From Takifugu bimaculatus (Eukaryota; Chordata; Actinopteri; Tetraodontiformes; Tetraodontidae), in NCBI GenBank assembly GCA_004026145.2, contig SWLE01000485.1, positions 62,001 to 126,000 of the forward strand: 64,000 bases of DNA. Reading direction: 5' to 3'. Shown here in pieces: positions 36,372-46,795 of this stretch. The position numbers were made by a program, and so were the translations under genes. The stretch's first letter is position 1, and each line of letters starts with the position of its first letter. A model generated the notes under the pieces. It did no database searches, had not been told where the DNA came from, and saw only the letters and a list, made by a program, of their open reading frames with translations.

Positions 36372-36597
36372 AACATTTAGTTTGTGATGATTTCTTGTGT
36401 TTCAGTACTCACACACTGTTCTTTCTAACTCAGGTCCGGCGGTCCACTACAGCAGCTTTGAACCACCTGAGGCCACGCCCCCTCCTCTGATTGGTCAGCA
36501 TACCGTGCAGGTGTTGCGAAACACCCTGTCATACACCGACGATGCCATTAAATCACTCCTGGCATCAAAAGTGGTGGCCCAGAATGTGGCGTCCTGA
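25995..36597 (+). CDS. sugct: Succinate-hydroxymethylglutarate CoA-transferase (SUGCT), class III CoA-transferase
   Basis: Mitochondrial enzyme that moves CoA from succinyl-CoA or HMG-CoA to glutarate and related dicarboxylic acids. Thirteen exons: 25995-26115, 27705-27756, 27827-27900, 27969-28054, 28308-28358, 28420-28540, 31427-31518, 32724-32963, 33173-33244, 33349-33446, 34003-34105, 36266-36329, 36434-36597; 1338 nt, 445 residues. The N-terminus (MSALFGLLSRGPSVLGPVRS) is basic and Ser-rich without acidic residues, fitting a mitochondrial presequence. Blocks: PLEGIRVLDLTRVLAGPFAT, LGDLGAEVIKVERPG, DDTRAWGPPFVANES, YFLSVNRNKK, GYEDLSRLNPQLIYCSISGY, GQSGPRSQTPGYDS, VRPGVAMTDLAAGLYAHGA, IDCNLLSAQVSCLSHIAANY, RWGTAHESIVPYQAF, SGVPVGPINSIQEVF, PPLIGQHTVQVL. 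VAMTDLAAG matches the block thought to carry the catalytic Asp of the family. Exon 2 has a tandem CAGCAG acceptor, so an alternative form lacking one residue is possible. Introns 1, 6, 7, 10 and 11 are swollen by tandem arrays. Confidence 0.97.
26298..27657. repeat. ~1.36-kb CTG/CTA trinucleotide array in SUGCT intron 1
   Basis: About 450 consecutive triplets, essentially only CTG and CTA on the plus strand (CAG and TAG on the other), with rare CTT and ATG-type variants near 27321, 27391 and 27551. It occupies almost the whole of intron 1 and stops about 50 bases before exon 2. It stays open in several frames simply because the triplets never form a stop there. Confidence 0.98.
28541..29405 (+). 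repeat. ~29-bp minisatellite iterating the SUGCT exon 6 splice donor
   Basis: Roughly 30 copies of a unit reading GTACCCCCCC-ACCCTGATCC-ATCTCAG. Exon 6 itself ends CTGCTCCATCTCAG and its intron begins GTACCCCCC, so each unit repeats the exon end plus the intron start. Two alternating variants end CCATCTCAG or CCACCACAG, both followed by GTACC. Confidence 0.95.
30643..31150 (+). repeat. 15-bp minisatellite with CAG|GTGAG donor words in SUGCT intron 6
   Basis: About 33 copies of GGTGAGGGTCAGACA with 16-bp variants carrying one extra G. Each junction reads ACAGGTGAGGG, a near-consensus 5' splice site in the sense orientation of SUGCT. The array starts after GAGTACAG. Confidence 0.95.
31325..31425. 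repeat. GT microsatellite abutting the SUGCT exon 7 acceptor
   Basis: About 100 bp of GT with a few GC interruptions, ending in the GCAG acceptor at 31423-31426. Confidence 0.95.
31580..32592 (+). repeat. 38-bp minisatellite in SUGCT intron 7
   Basis: About 26 copies of a strictly 38-bp unit beginning GTCCTAGAGGAGTGGAACCC and ending GGACAGGTGAGT, GGACAGGTGAGC or GGACAGGTGTGT. Copies are almost identical apart from these variant positions and CCCAG/CCCGG. Every unit carries a consensus-like donor on the sense strand. Confidence 0.97.
33447..33945 (+). repeat. CACAGGTACAC-type array iterating the SUGCT exon 10 donor
   Basis: Exon 10 ends CTGTCACACAG and the intron begins GTACACACACACAG. About 35 imperfect copies of GTACACACACACAG follow without a gap, so the exon 10 donor is the first member of the array. 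Confidence 0.92.
34200..35160. repeat. ~0.96-kb CTG-rich array (GCTGCTGCTGTA / GAAGCTACTGTA units) in SUGCT intron 11
   Basis: Triplet-based array of GCT, GCTGTA, GAA and ACT words, with higher-order repeats of about 50-120 bp. It is distinct from the intron 1 array (GCTGTAGCT here, against pure CTG/CTA there). Open frames on both strands give only Ala/Val/Thr/Glu low complexity. Confidence 0.95.
35434..36093. repeat. CATC tetranucleotide array in SUGCT intron 11
   Basis: About 660 bp of CCAT/CATC repeats with ATCATC and GTCC interruptions, downstream of the CTG-rich array in the same intron. Confidence 0.96.
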
Positions 36598-36997
36598 TGT
36601 GATGGAACAACTGTTCAACACATCAAGTTTTGGTTAGTTTCCAGTTTAATCTGATCAGGTGAATTACATGATTTGGACCTTCAACACAATATTTTGTAGT
36701 TTTTCTGATGAAGCCTTTAACCCCTGTGCTACAATAAGGTCGCCCAGAGCATCTTTACATGATGGACTTCCAGTTTTAGAAGCATTTCCATTTTTGTCAC
36801 TGTTTACATCAGTATAACTCTTAGATCTCAGATTTTAATTAGTGGTGTGAAATAAGTCTGTGATTGCTAACTAAAACTGTAAAAAGTACAATTTACCACA
36901 CGAACAAATGCTAATCTTTTTTCTTTTACAACTATATGCCTTTATAAACACTCCTGTGAGCGTTTCTATACTCAAAGAAAGATTTTTTTACGAACAA

Positions 36998-37003
36998 AAT
37001 AAA
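36998..37003 (+). terminator. Possible polyadenylation signal for SUGCT
   Basis: AATAAA 400 bases after the SUGCT stop codon in the gene orientation. Confidence 0.5.
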
Positions 37004-37241
37004 CCAATGGAGCAGGCGAGTGGACGGAACCCCCGCCCTCACCCAAAAAATGGAATTAAAATGACCTCCAACGCCGACTCGTTTTCCACGTACTTTATTG
37101 TGTGAATCCATAAAAGTGTGTGAGTGTGTGACGAGTTTGTGCTGTTTCTAGTTCCTGTACGTCAAAATGTGTCATAAAGAGAAATGAAAGCTTTGACGGT
37201 CTTAGTCTGGCGAACGCTCCGAAGCCTTGAGCAGGACCAGG

Positions 37242-37393
37242 CTCATGGGGGGGGGGGGTCCTGCTGATGGGTGGCTGGGCAGAGAGGGGGGGGGGGGGGG
37301 GGGGGTCCTGCTGATGGGTGGCTGGGCAGAGAGGGGGGGGGGGGGGGGGGGGTCCTGCTGATGGGTGGCTGGGCAGAGGGGGGGGGGGGGGGA
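37242..37393. repeat. Three G-run modules (runs of about 9-22 G)
   Basis: Long G homopolymers alternate with copies of a segment beginning GTCCTGCTGATGGGTGGCTG. Runs this long can be assembly- or sequencing-sensitive and could form G-quadruplexes. Confidence 0.9.
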
Positions 37394-37713
37394 CGAACGT
37401 TCTACAGCAGCTGACATTTGTGTAAAACGGCCTGAGCTCGGGCCCCTTTTGGCTCGAGGCCCCAAGCAACCCCCCCAGCCATCACCTCTGGGCTCAGCGG
37501 GGGGGTTGATGATATCTGGGACTTCAGTCGTATCACGAGCACTTTTAGCCATGTGGGCACGAAGTGTTTGTGTTTGTTCCACAGTGATTCTCTCCTTCTG
37601 TTGTCACCAGCTGGCTGCCGCTGTTCTACACTGCGAGAAATTCGGATGTACGTAACTCTCGGGCTCCTTTAGAGTCTCCTATTCCCCAACATCTGGAGCG
37701 TGTGTGTGTGTGA

Positions 37714-37759
<46 letters not shown>

Positions 37760-37969
37760 TGGAATCTGCAGCCTGATGTTGAACACAGACTGTTTTATAT
37801 GACAGATGTTTGGTATCACATTGCCGTGGTCATGCTTTTATTGTGAAGGGTTCCATTAGACTTTGGGGGGACGTGTTGCACCGTTTATTGTGTTTGCTGG
37901 TAATTTATTGCTGGTATCAGCTGACAGGCAGAGAATCACCATGGTAATCTAAGTGTTATTAATGTGTCA

Positions 37970-38175
37970 TTAATGACACTGGTGTTATTAATGACTGGTG
38001 TTATTAATGACTGGTGTTGTTAATGACTGGTGTTATTAATGACACTGGTGTTATTAACGACACTGGTGTTATTAATGACTGGTGTTATTAATGACACTGG
38101 TGTTATTAATGACTGGTGTTATTAATGACTGGTGTTATTAATTAATGGTGTTATTAATGACACTGGTGTCATTAA
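37970..38175. repeat. Tandem repeat of TGGTGTTATTAATGAC words
   Basis: Alternating 16-17-bp and 20-bp units (ACTGGTGTTATTAATG with or without ACAC), about twelve copies. Confidence 0.85.
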
Positions 38176-38794
38176 TGACTGGTTAACGTAAGGTAAACTG
38201 CTGCTGCTGGTGGAGGAGAGCAGAGTTTGGCTCTGGGATCAAAGGATGCTTTCATCTGAGCTTCTGATTGGCTGCAGGTCAAAGGTCAAACATTGTTGGT
38301 CGTTAATGTTGTTTATCACGATCGTGTCATGACTTTAGGATGGAATGACCCAAACTTGGGTTCAGGCTTTGCTCCCTGGTTTAAACCTCGTTAGAGATGA
38401 ATCCTCTGTAACACATGTTGACCTCAACGCACCCGAGGCCGGCGTGCACGGACACGCCCGTCTCCACGAGCCCAGACAGGATGTGTACTGTGGGTTGCCA
38501 TGGCGACCTGCCGCACTGATATGTTGTCCTTGCTGTGCTGTGAGATGGATTGAGCAGACAGTTCAGATGTTTGTCTCTGAGATGATGAGCTTCTATGATG
38601 TCACCGACATTAACTCCACATCTGGAGTTTCCCATGAAAGCGGTGGCGTCTGGGAGGCTGCTGCTGGCTGATGGTCACGAATCCTTCACGCTGATGCTGA
38701 AGCAGGACGGCCTCGCGTGCAGCATCAACACGCACAACCTCACAGCAACACTGACGTGGGAGGAGTCTCTTTGATTTGATTTTCATTCAAACTT

Positions 38795-39223
38795 TCTGGT
38801 AGTTGAATCCCAGCAGCTGGACTGTTTGGGTTCCATGAGGACGTTCCACCTCTCATCCAGGAGGCCTCATCAGTTCCAGCTGACTCTTGGGGACTTCCAG
38901 GTTCTTCAGGAGCCACTGAGACGTTTAACCAGAGGTGGGGCTCTGAGACATCACCTGTCCCCTCTTGACAACACAATATTGAAAAACCTTCCCCGGAGGA
39001 GAAGAGGCCGTTCACACATGGCCACTAACCAGCCCCATTATTAATGAGGGGCGGAGCCACCAACCACCAGGTGACTGAAGCTCCAAAGGTGTTCGTGGCT
39101 CCCGAGGAGCAGAAGAACCTGGAAGTCCCCAACAGTCAGCTGGAACTGATGAGGCCTCCTGGACGGAGGTGAAACGTCCTCATGGAACTCCACCAGTCCA
39201 GTTGCTGGGATTCAACCACCAGA
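38795..39223. mobile_element. Fold-back transposable element with ~110-bp terminal inverted repeats
   Basis: The left end TCTGGTAGTTGAATCCCAGC and right end (read on the other strand) TCTGGTGGTTGAATCCCAGC start inverted repeats of more than 100 bp. These include GAGGACGTTCCACCTC versus GAGGACGTTTCACCTC, GAGGCCTCATCAGTTCCAGC in both, and GGGGACTTCCAGGTTCTTC in both. The centre has no transposase-like frame. Arms are roughly 90% identical by eye. It is non-autonomous. Confidence 0.75.
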
Positions 39224-39565
39224 ATTACCAGGACCTGGAGGACCAAGAACCTTCACAGACCTTTACTACCGCATATTCAAGTGGCTCATTGAGGGTTTAT
39301 TTGTGGCCAGTTGCCTAAGATGTAAAAAAGCTGGACTGACTGCGAACAAGCAGAGCCTTCATGCCTTCAGCTGCTCTAAGCTTTGATCCTTTGGTCCTTC
39401 TCCCTTCATGTGTGTCGACGCGGCAACGCAAAGTTCCTGTGAGTCTGGGATGTGCTGACCCATTCAGCAGCAGCAGGAGATGATGGACGTGTTCAAAAGG
39501 CTTTTCAAACCCAACGTTGCTGGTGTGATGACACCAGGACGCCAGGAGAAGACTGAGCAGGGATC

Positions 39566-39630
39566 GTGTGTGTGTGTGTGGGGGTGTGTGTGTGTGTGTG
39601 GGGGGGGGTGTGTGGGGGGTGTGTGTGGGG

Positions 39631-39661
<31 letters not shown>

Positions 39662-39713
39662 TGGGTGTGTGTGGGTGTGTGTGTGTGTGTGTGTGTGTGG
39701 GGGGGGGGGGGGT
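39566..39713. repeat. GT/G-rich simple tract
   Basis: TGTG words mixed with runs of 5-12 G over about 150 bp. Confidence 0.9.
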
Positions 39714-40710
39714 GTTGTGTCTGTGCCGACTGTCAGTTCTGATCTGTTTTCCAGACCTGTATGAAAATGGAGAGACGTGTGATTCATCCCTCCCTCTGGC
39801 CTCGTGCACGTTCATTGCTGGATTAAAGATTCACAAACGTGCACTAATTTGTCTGAAGTTGAGGCCGTCGACCGGAGAAAATATTGAATGATTGATGCCA
39901 TGAAAGCTTCCTGGTTGCTGGTTCTCACGGAGCTGGTGCTCGTTCCCGTCTTGTTGTTTGTGATGTGAGCGAAGATTCCCGACGGGAGCACAAATCCCCG
40001 TTTTCGGGCCCTGGCGAGCGTCGGCCCGTCTGGGCAGCTGTTAATGTCATCAGCACCGAGACGGGCCTGAACCTTCGGGAACCTTGATGGACAATTTATC
40101 TACACTTTGTTGATCTGAACTGAACTTGTTAAGTGAGCGGCTAGTTTACATAAACCAAACAAAAATGTGTTTCTTTCTTATGTCCGACCTCATTTGGCCA
40201 TTTGAGGACAAAGTCATTTTGTCTTGTACTAACTTTGTTCTGTGATGTCATCACGGGGGACTGAAATGGCTCCGAATGACCGGTTGGTACTTGGTCACAG
40301 AACACCTCCTCGGGTGGTAGCAGCCAGAAGGTCTTTGGTTCCATCCTGGACAGCAGATGTGGTTCGGCGTCACAACGCGAGATGTTTAATCCGAATGCTG
40401 CGTGTTGGTTTGGGAATGCTCCCGGCTCCTGAGTGGCTCCGCCCCCGTCCCCCCCGCTGGGCCGGATCAGACCACCGCCAGTTGCATGTTTGCCACGTGT
40501 GTCGGCTCTGCCGTTGCGTCTTGAAGTTACAGGAAAAGTTTGATCTTAACTTGAGTTTGAGTTGAGCATAAACATCAGACAGTTTCTCAGCGTGATTCAG
40601 ACAATTACTCATGGTCACACGTGTGCGTGTCTGCGTGTGTTTTAGCGGGTCATAATGTTTGTCTGGCCGTCTGTGTGCATAATGATGTGATGTGTGGGCA
40701 GGCTGAGATG

Positions 40711-40754
<44 letters not shown>
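40711..40754. repeat. TG microsatellite
   Basis: Uninterrupted TG run in intergenic DNA; CA runs follow at about 40878-40932. Confidence 0.95.
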
Positions 40755-40760
<6 letters not shown>

Positions 40761-42155
40761 CGTTAACGACTTGGATGTCGACCTGGTGTAAACGTGTGTC
40801 AGCGCTCTGATCAATCACATGATGAATACAACTGTTTAGAGTCTAGACAGACCATCTGACCAATGTATATGTCAGCACACACACACACGCACACACACAC
40901 ACACACACACTCAGACACACACACACACTCAGTGGCTGCTGATGCTGTTCCCAGTCAGAAGCAGCTGCAACCTTCCCAGCAAAGCTGCTCAGTAATGGAA
41001 AAGCTGCAAACTTTATTCTTGGCCATCAACAATCATGATTAAATCCTTTTCAGTGACCTTTGACCTGACCTGCTGAGGAAATCTGTGTTTCATGGCGACG
41101 GCGGGTAAAATCAGCGCCAGTTCTGACTGGACAGACTGATGGAAGTAACTTTTTCTACTGGAGTCGGACTGGATCGTTGAGGGTTCGGCTACCAGCCCTC
41201 CGAGGCTCCGCCCACATCAGATTTATACCATAAAGTTCAAAGAGAAGCAACAGTTGCGCCATTTTAAAATTGTGACATTTCTTCTTGCTGCTCCTAAATA
41301 AAGTGAAGAAGGGAAACAGCACTTTTAAGGTTCACTCACAAGTTTTATTGATGCTGAATCAATAAACTGGACAAACAGGCAAAACATTGAAGGACCCTAA
41401 AATTTAACAGTAGAGAAAATGAATCAAATAAATTAGATTTGAAAACCACAAGATTTTATTTTTTCCCAGCTTTTCTTGTCTTTATGACTTTTTTAAATGT
41501 CAAAAAACCAAACCTGAACCCTAACCCTGAAAGATGTTTAGTTTCTCTTCTGATGACATTAGGCTAATTTAAAGCATACTGAGAAATATTGTTAATTACA
41601 AGGGACAAGAGAACATTGAAATAAATAAAAGTCACAATAAAAAATGAATACCAGAGGTTTGATAAATACCCTAAATAATCTTTTTGTGTTTGTGTCTTTG
41701 GTGTACTTAAATACTGGAAAATGGGTTTTTTCTCAATCATATCAGAGTTTCTTCCCTCAAAGTTTGACACAAGAACTTTGGGCGATAAAACTTCTAAACA
41801 TGAATATTCAAAGGAATCACATCTTTCTGATGTTCATCACCTGATTACCAGCTGAACATGAAGCAGGTTGCCGGGTTCCACTGACCCACAATGACTCAGG
41901 ACTGGATCTGACCCGGTACCGGATCCAACCTCTCCGCTAACCCAGACTGATCTCAGCCAACCGGACAGGTGATCCACAACTTCCTGCCTCTTCCCACCCA
42001 ACGGAGCTGCAACCTCACAAACACACGTCCCGTTCAGAACAAACACTCTTTAAGAAGAGAAAAATCATTAAACCATCACATTAAAGCAAGGTCGCCATAG
42101 CAACATAACGATGCTAGTTTCCAGCAAAGAAAACCTTGTCTTTTTCAAGTGTCAG

Positions 42156-42220
42156 CACACACACACACACACACACACACGCGCACACACACACACACGC
42201 GCGCGCACACACACACACAG
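42156..42220. repeat. CA microsatellite with CG interruptions
   Basis: CA dinucleotides broken by CGCG words, about 200 bases downstream of the INHBA stop codon and possibly within its 3' UTR. Confidence 0.9.
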
Positions 42221-42408
42221 TGGAGGAACCAAGTTGCATAGTTCTGAGATGTTGATTTCCGTGCCATCAGGTCCAAAGGTCTCCCACATAAATACATCTC
42301 TGTCCTGCTTAAATATATTATCCTCCTATATCTTCTCCTGGAAAGTGCTGCAGTGGGTCCCTGTGGAGGAGCTCCCCCCCCCTCCAGTGTGACAGGATGC
42401 GATGGGGT

Positions 42409-43531
42409 TTAGGAGCAGCCGCACTCCTCCACAACCATATTCTGAATGTCCTTCTTGATGATCTTTTGCTCCTCGTTGTAGTACAGCATGGACATGGCTC
42501 GCAGGCGGGTCGGGATGCAGCAGGAATGCAGGTTCTGAAACGGGCTGTAGCCCCTCATCCGGTAGTGGCTGATGACCGTGGCGTGGAAGGACAGCGTGGA
42601 GCTGGCCACGCCCGCCACGTGCGAGGGACACTCCCCCTCGCAGTAATTGGCGTGGTACCCCGATGGCGCAATGATCCAGTCGTTCCAGCCGATGTCTTTA
42701 AAGTTGATGTACAGCTGCCGTTTGCAGCACACCTGCACCTCCTCGTCGCACTCCAGCGCGCGCTTCTTGCGCCGCCTCCAGTCGCCGCTGTCCTGCTGGA
42801 CCAGGGCGACCAGGAAGGGCCGGTGGGACTGGTGCTGCTGGTTCCCCTCCAGGCCGCTGGACGCCAGGAGGAGCGTGGCGCCGGCGCTGGCGCACAGGGG
42901 GCAGGAGACCCGCAGGCGCAACACCGCGTCCCCCGCCTCCTGCAGCGCCGCTCGCGCTGCCGCCAGCACCGAGAAGGTGTGCCAGCCACTGCGGCGCGCG
43001 TGCACGCTCTTCTCCACCAGAAACGTCTCTTCGTAGGGCGGCGGCCTGTCAGGACGAGTTCGCTGCGTGAAGAGGCGGATGGTGACTTTGGTTCGGCTGC
43101 TGTTGGTCTTCGCGAGGCGCAGGAAGAGCCAGACGTTGGCCTGCTCCAGCTGAGAGACAGCGCCCCCTTCCTGTGACAGGACGAAGTTCAGCGTGCCTGG
43201 GGAGTCACCTGGAACGAGAGCACAACATGCAATCAGCCGTCACTGGTTACTCTCTGGGCACCTAACCCTAACCCCACCGGTTCAGCCCAAATGACTGTTG
43301 GACGGTGGGAGAACGCTGGAGAACACGAAGAGAACCCAGCGTGATCCACGGCACCAGTAAGCTGCTCTAGTCTCGTGTGTTTTCACACCCAAACACTCTA
43401 GAATAGCAACGTTACACGTGCTTGTTTTAAATTGATTGATTAAAAACTAAACTACCACAGCTATTTAGATCTGACACTTTAATGAGCTGCGAGGTTTAAA
43501 GGCTGGATGATCATCATTGTGATGTTCGTTT

Positions 43532-43594
<63 letters not shown>

Positions 43595-46050
43595 ATCATC
43601 TCAAGAGCTCTGTGGTGTCTATTATTCATGAAAGAGGAACAAACGGAGTCCTCAGAGCTGGTTGTCCAGCTGGTGCTTGTGCACGGATTGAGAACGTTCC
43701 AGAAGGTCCACCATCCCTGCAGCACTCCTCCCATCTGGGTTTCAGACAGAAGCTTCAGAGACCGGGGCAGGGAGACTGCCGAGGTGGGGGGCAGCTGAGT
43801 GGAGTGAAAATCTGGTCCAGATCACCCAGGACCTCAGGCTGTTTCTGTTGGGGTTAGCAGACACCGTGTGTCTTTATCCAGGCGTTCCTACTGAACCTCT
43901 GGACCAGGTCCTTCAGTAGAACTGTAACCCCAGAGAGGCCTGTGCACACTAGAAAGGTGGGACAGTAGAAGAACGGGATGATTTAATTATCCTGTCTGAT
44001 TTGGTGTTGGGCCTGACCCATTCCGGCCCGGACTCCCCTCGACCTGGATGAGATCTGTGGACCCATTGTAGCTTTGTTAGAGGCCGCTGTCCTGTTGTCC
44101 TGGTGTCCAGTTGCCCTGCTGTCCTGGTGTCCTGCTGTCCTGTTGTCCTGGTGTCCAGTTGCCCTGCTGTCCTGTTGTCCTGTCCTGGTGTCCTGCTGCC
44201 CTGTTGCCCTTCTGTCCTGTTGCCCTGCTGCCCTGTTGTCCTGCTGTCCTGTCCTGTTGTCCTGCTGTCCTGGTGTCCTGCTGTCCTGTCCTGCTGTCCT
44301 GGTGTCCTGCTGTCCTGGTGTCCTGCTGTCCTGCTGTCCTGGTGTCCAGTTGCCCTGTTGTCCTGCTGTCCTGCTGTCCTGTTGTCCTGCTGTCCTGTTG
44401 TCCTGCTGTCCTGGTGTCCTGCTGTCCTGTCCTGCTGTCCTGCTGTCCTGGTGTCCTGCTGTCCTGTCCTGCTGTCCTGCTGTCCTGCAGATTGTCTTTC
44501 TCCTGTTTGTCCTCATCCTGCGGTTTTGGGTTGGGGCAGGTGTTGGCTGGTTATTGGGAGGCGTGTTTGCCGCCCTGATGTGTCGGCGTCTGGAGTAATT
44601 CTTCATCCTGCCACATTGGTGACTCCACATTGAACGTGGCACCAGAAGACCGTGTCTCTCTCCAGCCGTGTCACCATGGCTCCAACAGCTGTCCAACCAT
44701 CTTTGAAGCTTCCCAAGGTCTGGCAGCGCGGCCCGGCTCCATGGTTTCAGCACAGGTATTATTGATGGATCAGAAGTCCACATGAGGGAGGGGGTTGGGT
44801 TGGGAGGTGCACTGCACTCAAACGGCTCCTGCTCAGGAGATACAGCTTCTCCGCCACGGGAGGACTGGGTCAATGACTTTCTATCCCTGTTTTGGGTGAA
44901 GGCTCTGCAGTGGATGTGATGGATGATGTGCTGCTGTTGCTGGGCTCGGATGAAGGTGGTGGCAAGCTCCCCAGGTTTGGCCGAAGCAGCAGATCAGGTA
45001 CTGGCAGCTTCCAGGTGTTCCTCCAACCACGGAGCGGCGTAGAACCTGCAGCCAGCTGCGTAGAACGTGGACCCAGTGATGGTGGCGGGGGAGGAGGTGC
45101 GACCCTCCCATCCCTGTGCACGCTCAGTAGCAGCTGTGGGTGCTGGTGAACAGGAGGAGCTGCCTTTCAACAGGGACTTCCTGTCTGATAGACGGTTCCT
45201 AGTGGACCCTCCTCCCTCCAGCCTACTCGGACCTGTCTTCCATAGGCAGCGGCCCACAGTGGATGGATTCTGGTTTGGTACATTTGGTACAAAGTCTGCG
45301 ACTGTTTGTTGGCTGACAGGTTCTGTCAGAGTCCTGAAGAACTCGGCCCGATTGTCAACCCGGTGAAGGGCCAGTTTGGACTGTCACTGACATCTTCATC
45401 GTCGTCACCTCTGAAAACGGACCTACTCTGTTTTGGAGCTGTGGTCAGCACACCCGGGGTGACGCCCCTGGGTTGTTGCTCTGACTGCGTTCAGCCCCTG
45501 AAGAGGGTCTGGATGCTGCCCCTGCAGGGCTGCTTTTAGAGTCCTGGGGGAGCTTCTTCCAGAGGGTTTTATCAGTTTTCAGCCGGAGCTGATCGGACTT
45601 TGAGTTGTGATGGCTCGTTTTGCTTCATGCTGGTGAGGATCAGTTACCGGGCGAGGGCCCCGTGCCCCCGTATTCCTCAGAGATGAACAACACGTTGTGT
45701 CATTAGGCGTCATTAGAGCTGCAGACGCCTCGTTAGGAAGACCCTGCCCACGTCCTGGGGGTATCCTGGCGTAACGGAAAACCAACGCAGCGAACCGCGT
45801 AGAGGCCATGAAAGACCCTTTAACAAGTCGCCATCTCAGTGTTGTTACGTTCGGCTCCGATTGAGTCGCCCCCCCCCCCCCCCCCCCCCCCCCAAAACCG
45901 CCCCCCCAAAGGATCAAAAATGTGTGTTTGGAGGAAACACACACCTTTACTGAGAATACTCGCTAAGATCTTAATTACTATGGTCACGATTATCACCTCC
46001 AACATCATCACCATCGTCTTCCTCACCATCGTTGACATCACAATCTCTGT

Positions 46051-46104
<54 letters not shown>

Positions 46105-46592
46105 CACGCGCACTCACCAGTCTCAGCAAAGGTGATGATCTCTGCTGTTTCCTGGGCTTCCCTCTTGTCTCCTCTCCTTTCTTCTGCTCCTCCTGCTCCT
46201 CCAGGTCCTCCTGCCTCCCCCCTGATGTCCCCTTGTGTTCGCCTCCCCCACTCTTGTGACTCTTCCTGCTCTCCACTGATCTGCACGCTGCCGTCTCCTG
46301 CCACATGGCCAACGTGAAGTTTGCGAAGAGCGTTAAGTAGTGCAGCACGTGGGACAGGGCGCGTGATGTTGGGTCGGTTCTGGAGATGCAGCATGTTCAG
46401 GATGTGTCTCTTTACTGCTTCCACCATCTCCTGATGTGGTTCCACCACTGACTCCTCTTCCAGGATGCTCCTCCCCAGCTGGGCCAGGGCACAGGCTGGG
46501 CAGGAGGAAGCATCCTGGGGACGGGACTTCAGAGGGACGCTGGTGTGGACCAGCAGCAAGATGGTCCAGCTGAGCACGACCAGTGGTGCCAT
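42409..46592 (-). CDS. inhba: Inhibin/activin beta-A chain precursor (INHBA)
   Basis: Secreted TGF-beta-family ligand subunit; homodimers form activin A, and pairing with inhibin alpha gives inhibin A. Two exons: 46118-46592 and 42409-43208, joined in phase (ACTG|GTGAC), 424 residues (human 426). The N-terminus (MAPLVVLSWTILLLVHTS) is a signal peptide. Prodomain blocks: CPACALAQLG, MVEAVKRHILNMLHLQNRP, PRAALLNALRKLHVG, ETAEIITFAETG, ANVWLFLRLAK, TKVTIRLFTQ. A furin-type site RRRKKR precedes the 116-residue mature chain, the same length as human, starting ALECDEEVQVCC; it includes FKDIGWNDWIIAPSGYHANY, CEGECPSH, CCIPTRLRAMSMLYY and the C-terminal VEECGCS, with the cystine-knot cysteines in place. 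The intron (43209-46117) carries a CA run, a minisatellite and a degenerate retroelement. Adjacency to SUGCT is conserved with human. Beta-B is excluded by the close match of the mature region to beta-A. Confidence 0.97.
43533..43592. repeat. CA microsatellite in INHBA intron
   Basis: About 30 CA dinucleotides without interruption. Confidence 0.95.
44085..44490. repeat. GTCCTGCTGTCCTG minisatellite in INHBA intron
   Basis: About 400 bp of 9- to 10-bp words (CTGCTGTCCTG, CTGTTGTCCTG, CTGGTGTCCTG, CAGTTGCCCTG). Frames are open on both strands but give only Cys/Leu/Val/Pro or Gln/Asp/Thr/Gly low complexity. Confidence 0.95.
44665..45370 (+). mobile_element. Degenerate Ty3/gypsy-like LTR retrotransposon fragment
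   Basis: Two short recognisable traces lie in order on the plus strand. The first, at about 44673-44760, reads LKLPKVWQRGPAPWFQHR and resembles the start of gypsy-type gag (LPPFW...WF pattern). The second, at about 45150-45310, contains LSDRRFLVDPPPSS, resembling the retropepsin segment that normally reads FLVDTGA; the catalytic D-T/S-G triad is lost (VDPPP). Stops and frameshifts separate them, so the copy is dead. It lies antisense within the INHBA intron. The assignment rests on motif resemblance only. Confidence 0.5.
45868..45907. repeat. C homopolymer tract
   Basis: About 29 C residues, then AAAACCG, then another seven Cs. A similar shorter C run lies at about 53008-53024. Confidence 0.9.
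46050..46110. repeat. CA microsatellite near the INHBA exon 1 donor
   Basis: CA run a few bases into the intron from the exon 1 5' splice site (on the minus strand, GT-rich). Confidence 0.95.
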
Positions 46593-46709
46593 CCTGTCTG
46601 TTGGCTCCCCCAGAGGTGTCGCTCTTTAAAACGTCTCCTGCGTCTGTCCTCTTTCAGTCTCGTTGTGCGTCAGTGCAGATTATTTTAGTTGTTTTCTTCA
46701 CCTGTGGAA

Positions 46710-46795
46710 AGATGAAGAGTCCTTCTAAAGATGAAGAGTCCTTCTAAAGATGAAGAGTCCTTCTAAAGATGAAGAGTCCTTCTAAAGATGAACGA
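46710..46795. repeat. AAAGATGAAGAGTCCTTCT tandem repeat
   Basis: Four to five 19-bp copies upstream of INHBA. Confidence 0.9.

Larger units (their letters stand above)
37004..42408. other. Intergenic region between convergent SUGCT and INHBA
   Basis: No protein gene or RNA gene was recognised. The region holds G-run modules (37242-37393), a GT run (about 37700-37760), an ATTAATGACTGGTGTT-type repeat (37970-38175), a fold-back element (38795-39223), a G/GT-rich tract (39566-39713), a TG run (40711-40754) and CA runs (40878-40932, 42156-42220). The last few hundred bases before 42408 are probably INHBA 3' UTR. Confidence 0.55.

Noticed and set aside
35308..36387. Frame of HPSIIHPS repeats, 359 codons
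   Set aside because: CATC tetranucleotide array within SUGCT intron 11; it also runs through the real exon 12 in the wrong frame.
37095..37582. Proline-rich minus-strand frames with PPPPPPLCPATHQQDP repeats
   Set aside because: They translate the G-run modules; runs of homopolymer are also prone to sequence error.
38345..38671. A 108-codon plus-strand frame downstream of SUGCT
   Set aside because: No family resemblance, no flanking splice sites of note, and an equally long frame on the other strand.
44074..44873. Cys/Leu-rich and Gln/Asp/Thr-rich frames in the INHBA intron
   Set aside because: Encoded by a 9-10-bp minisatellite, with several frames open at once.
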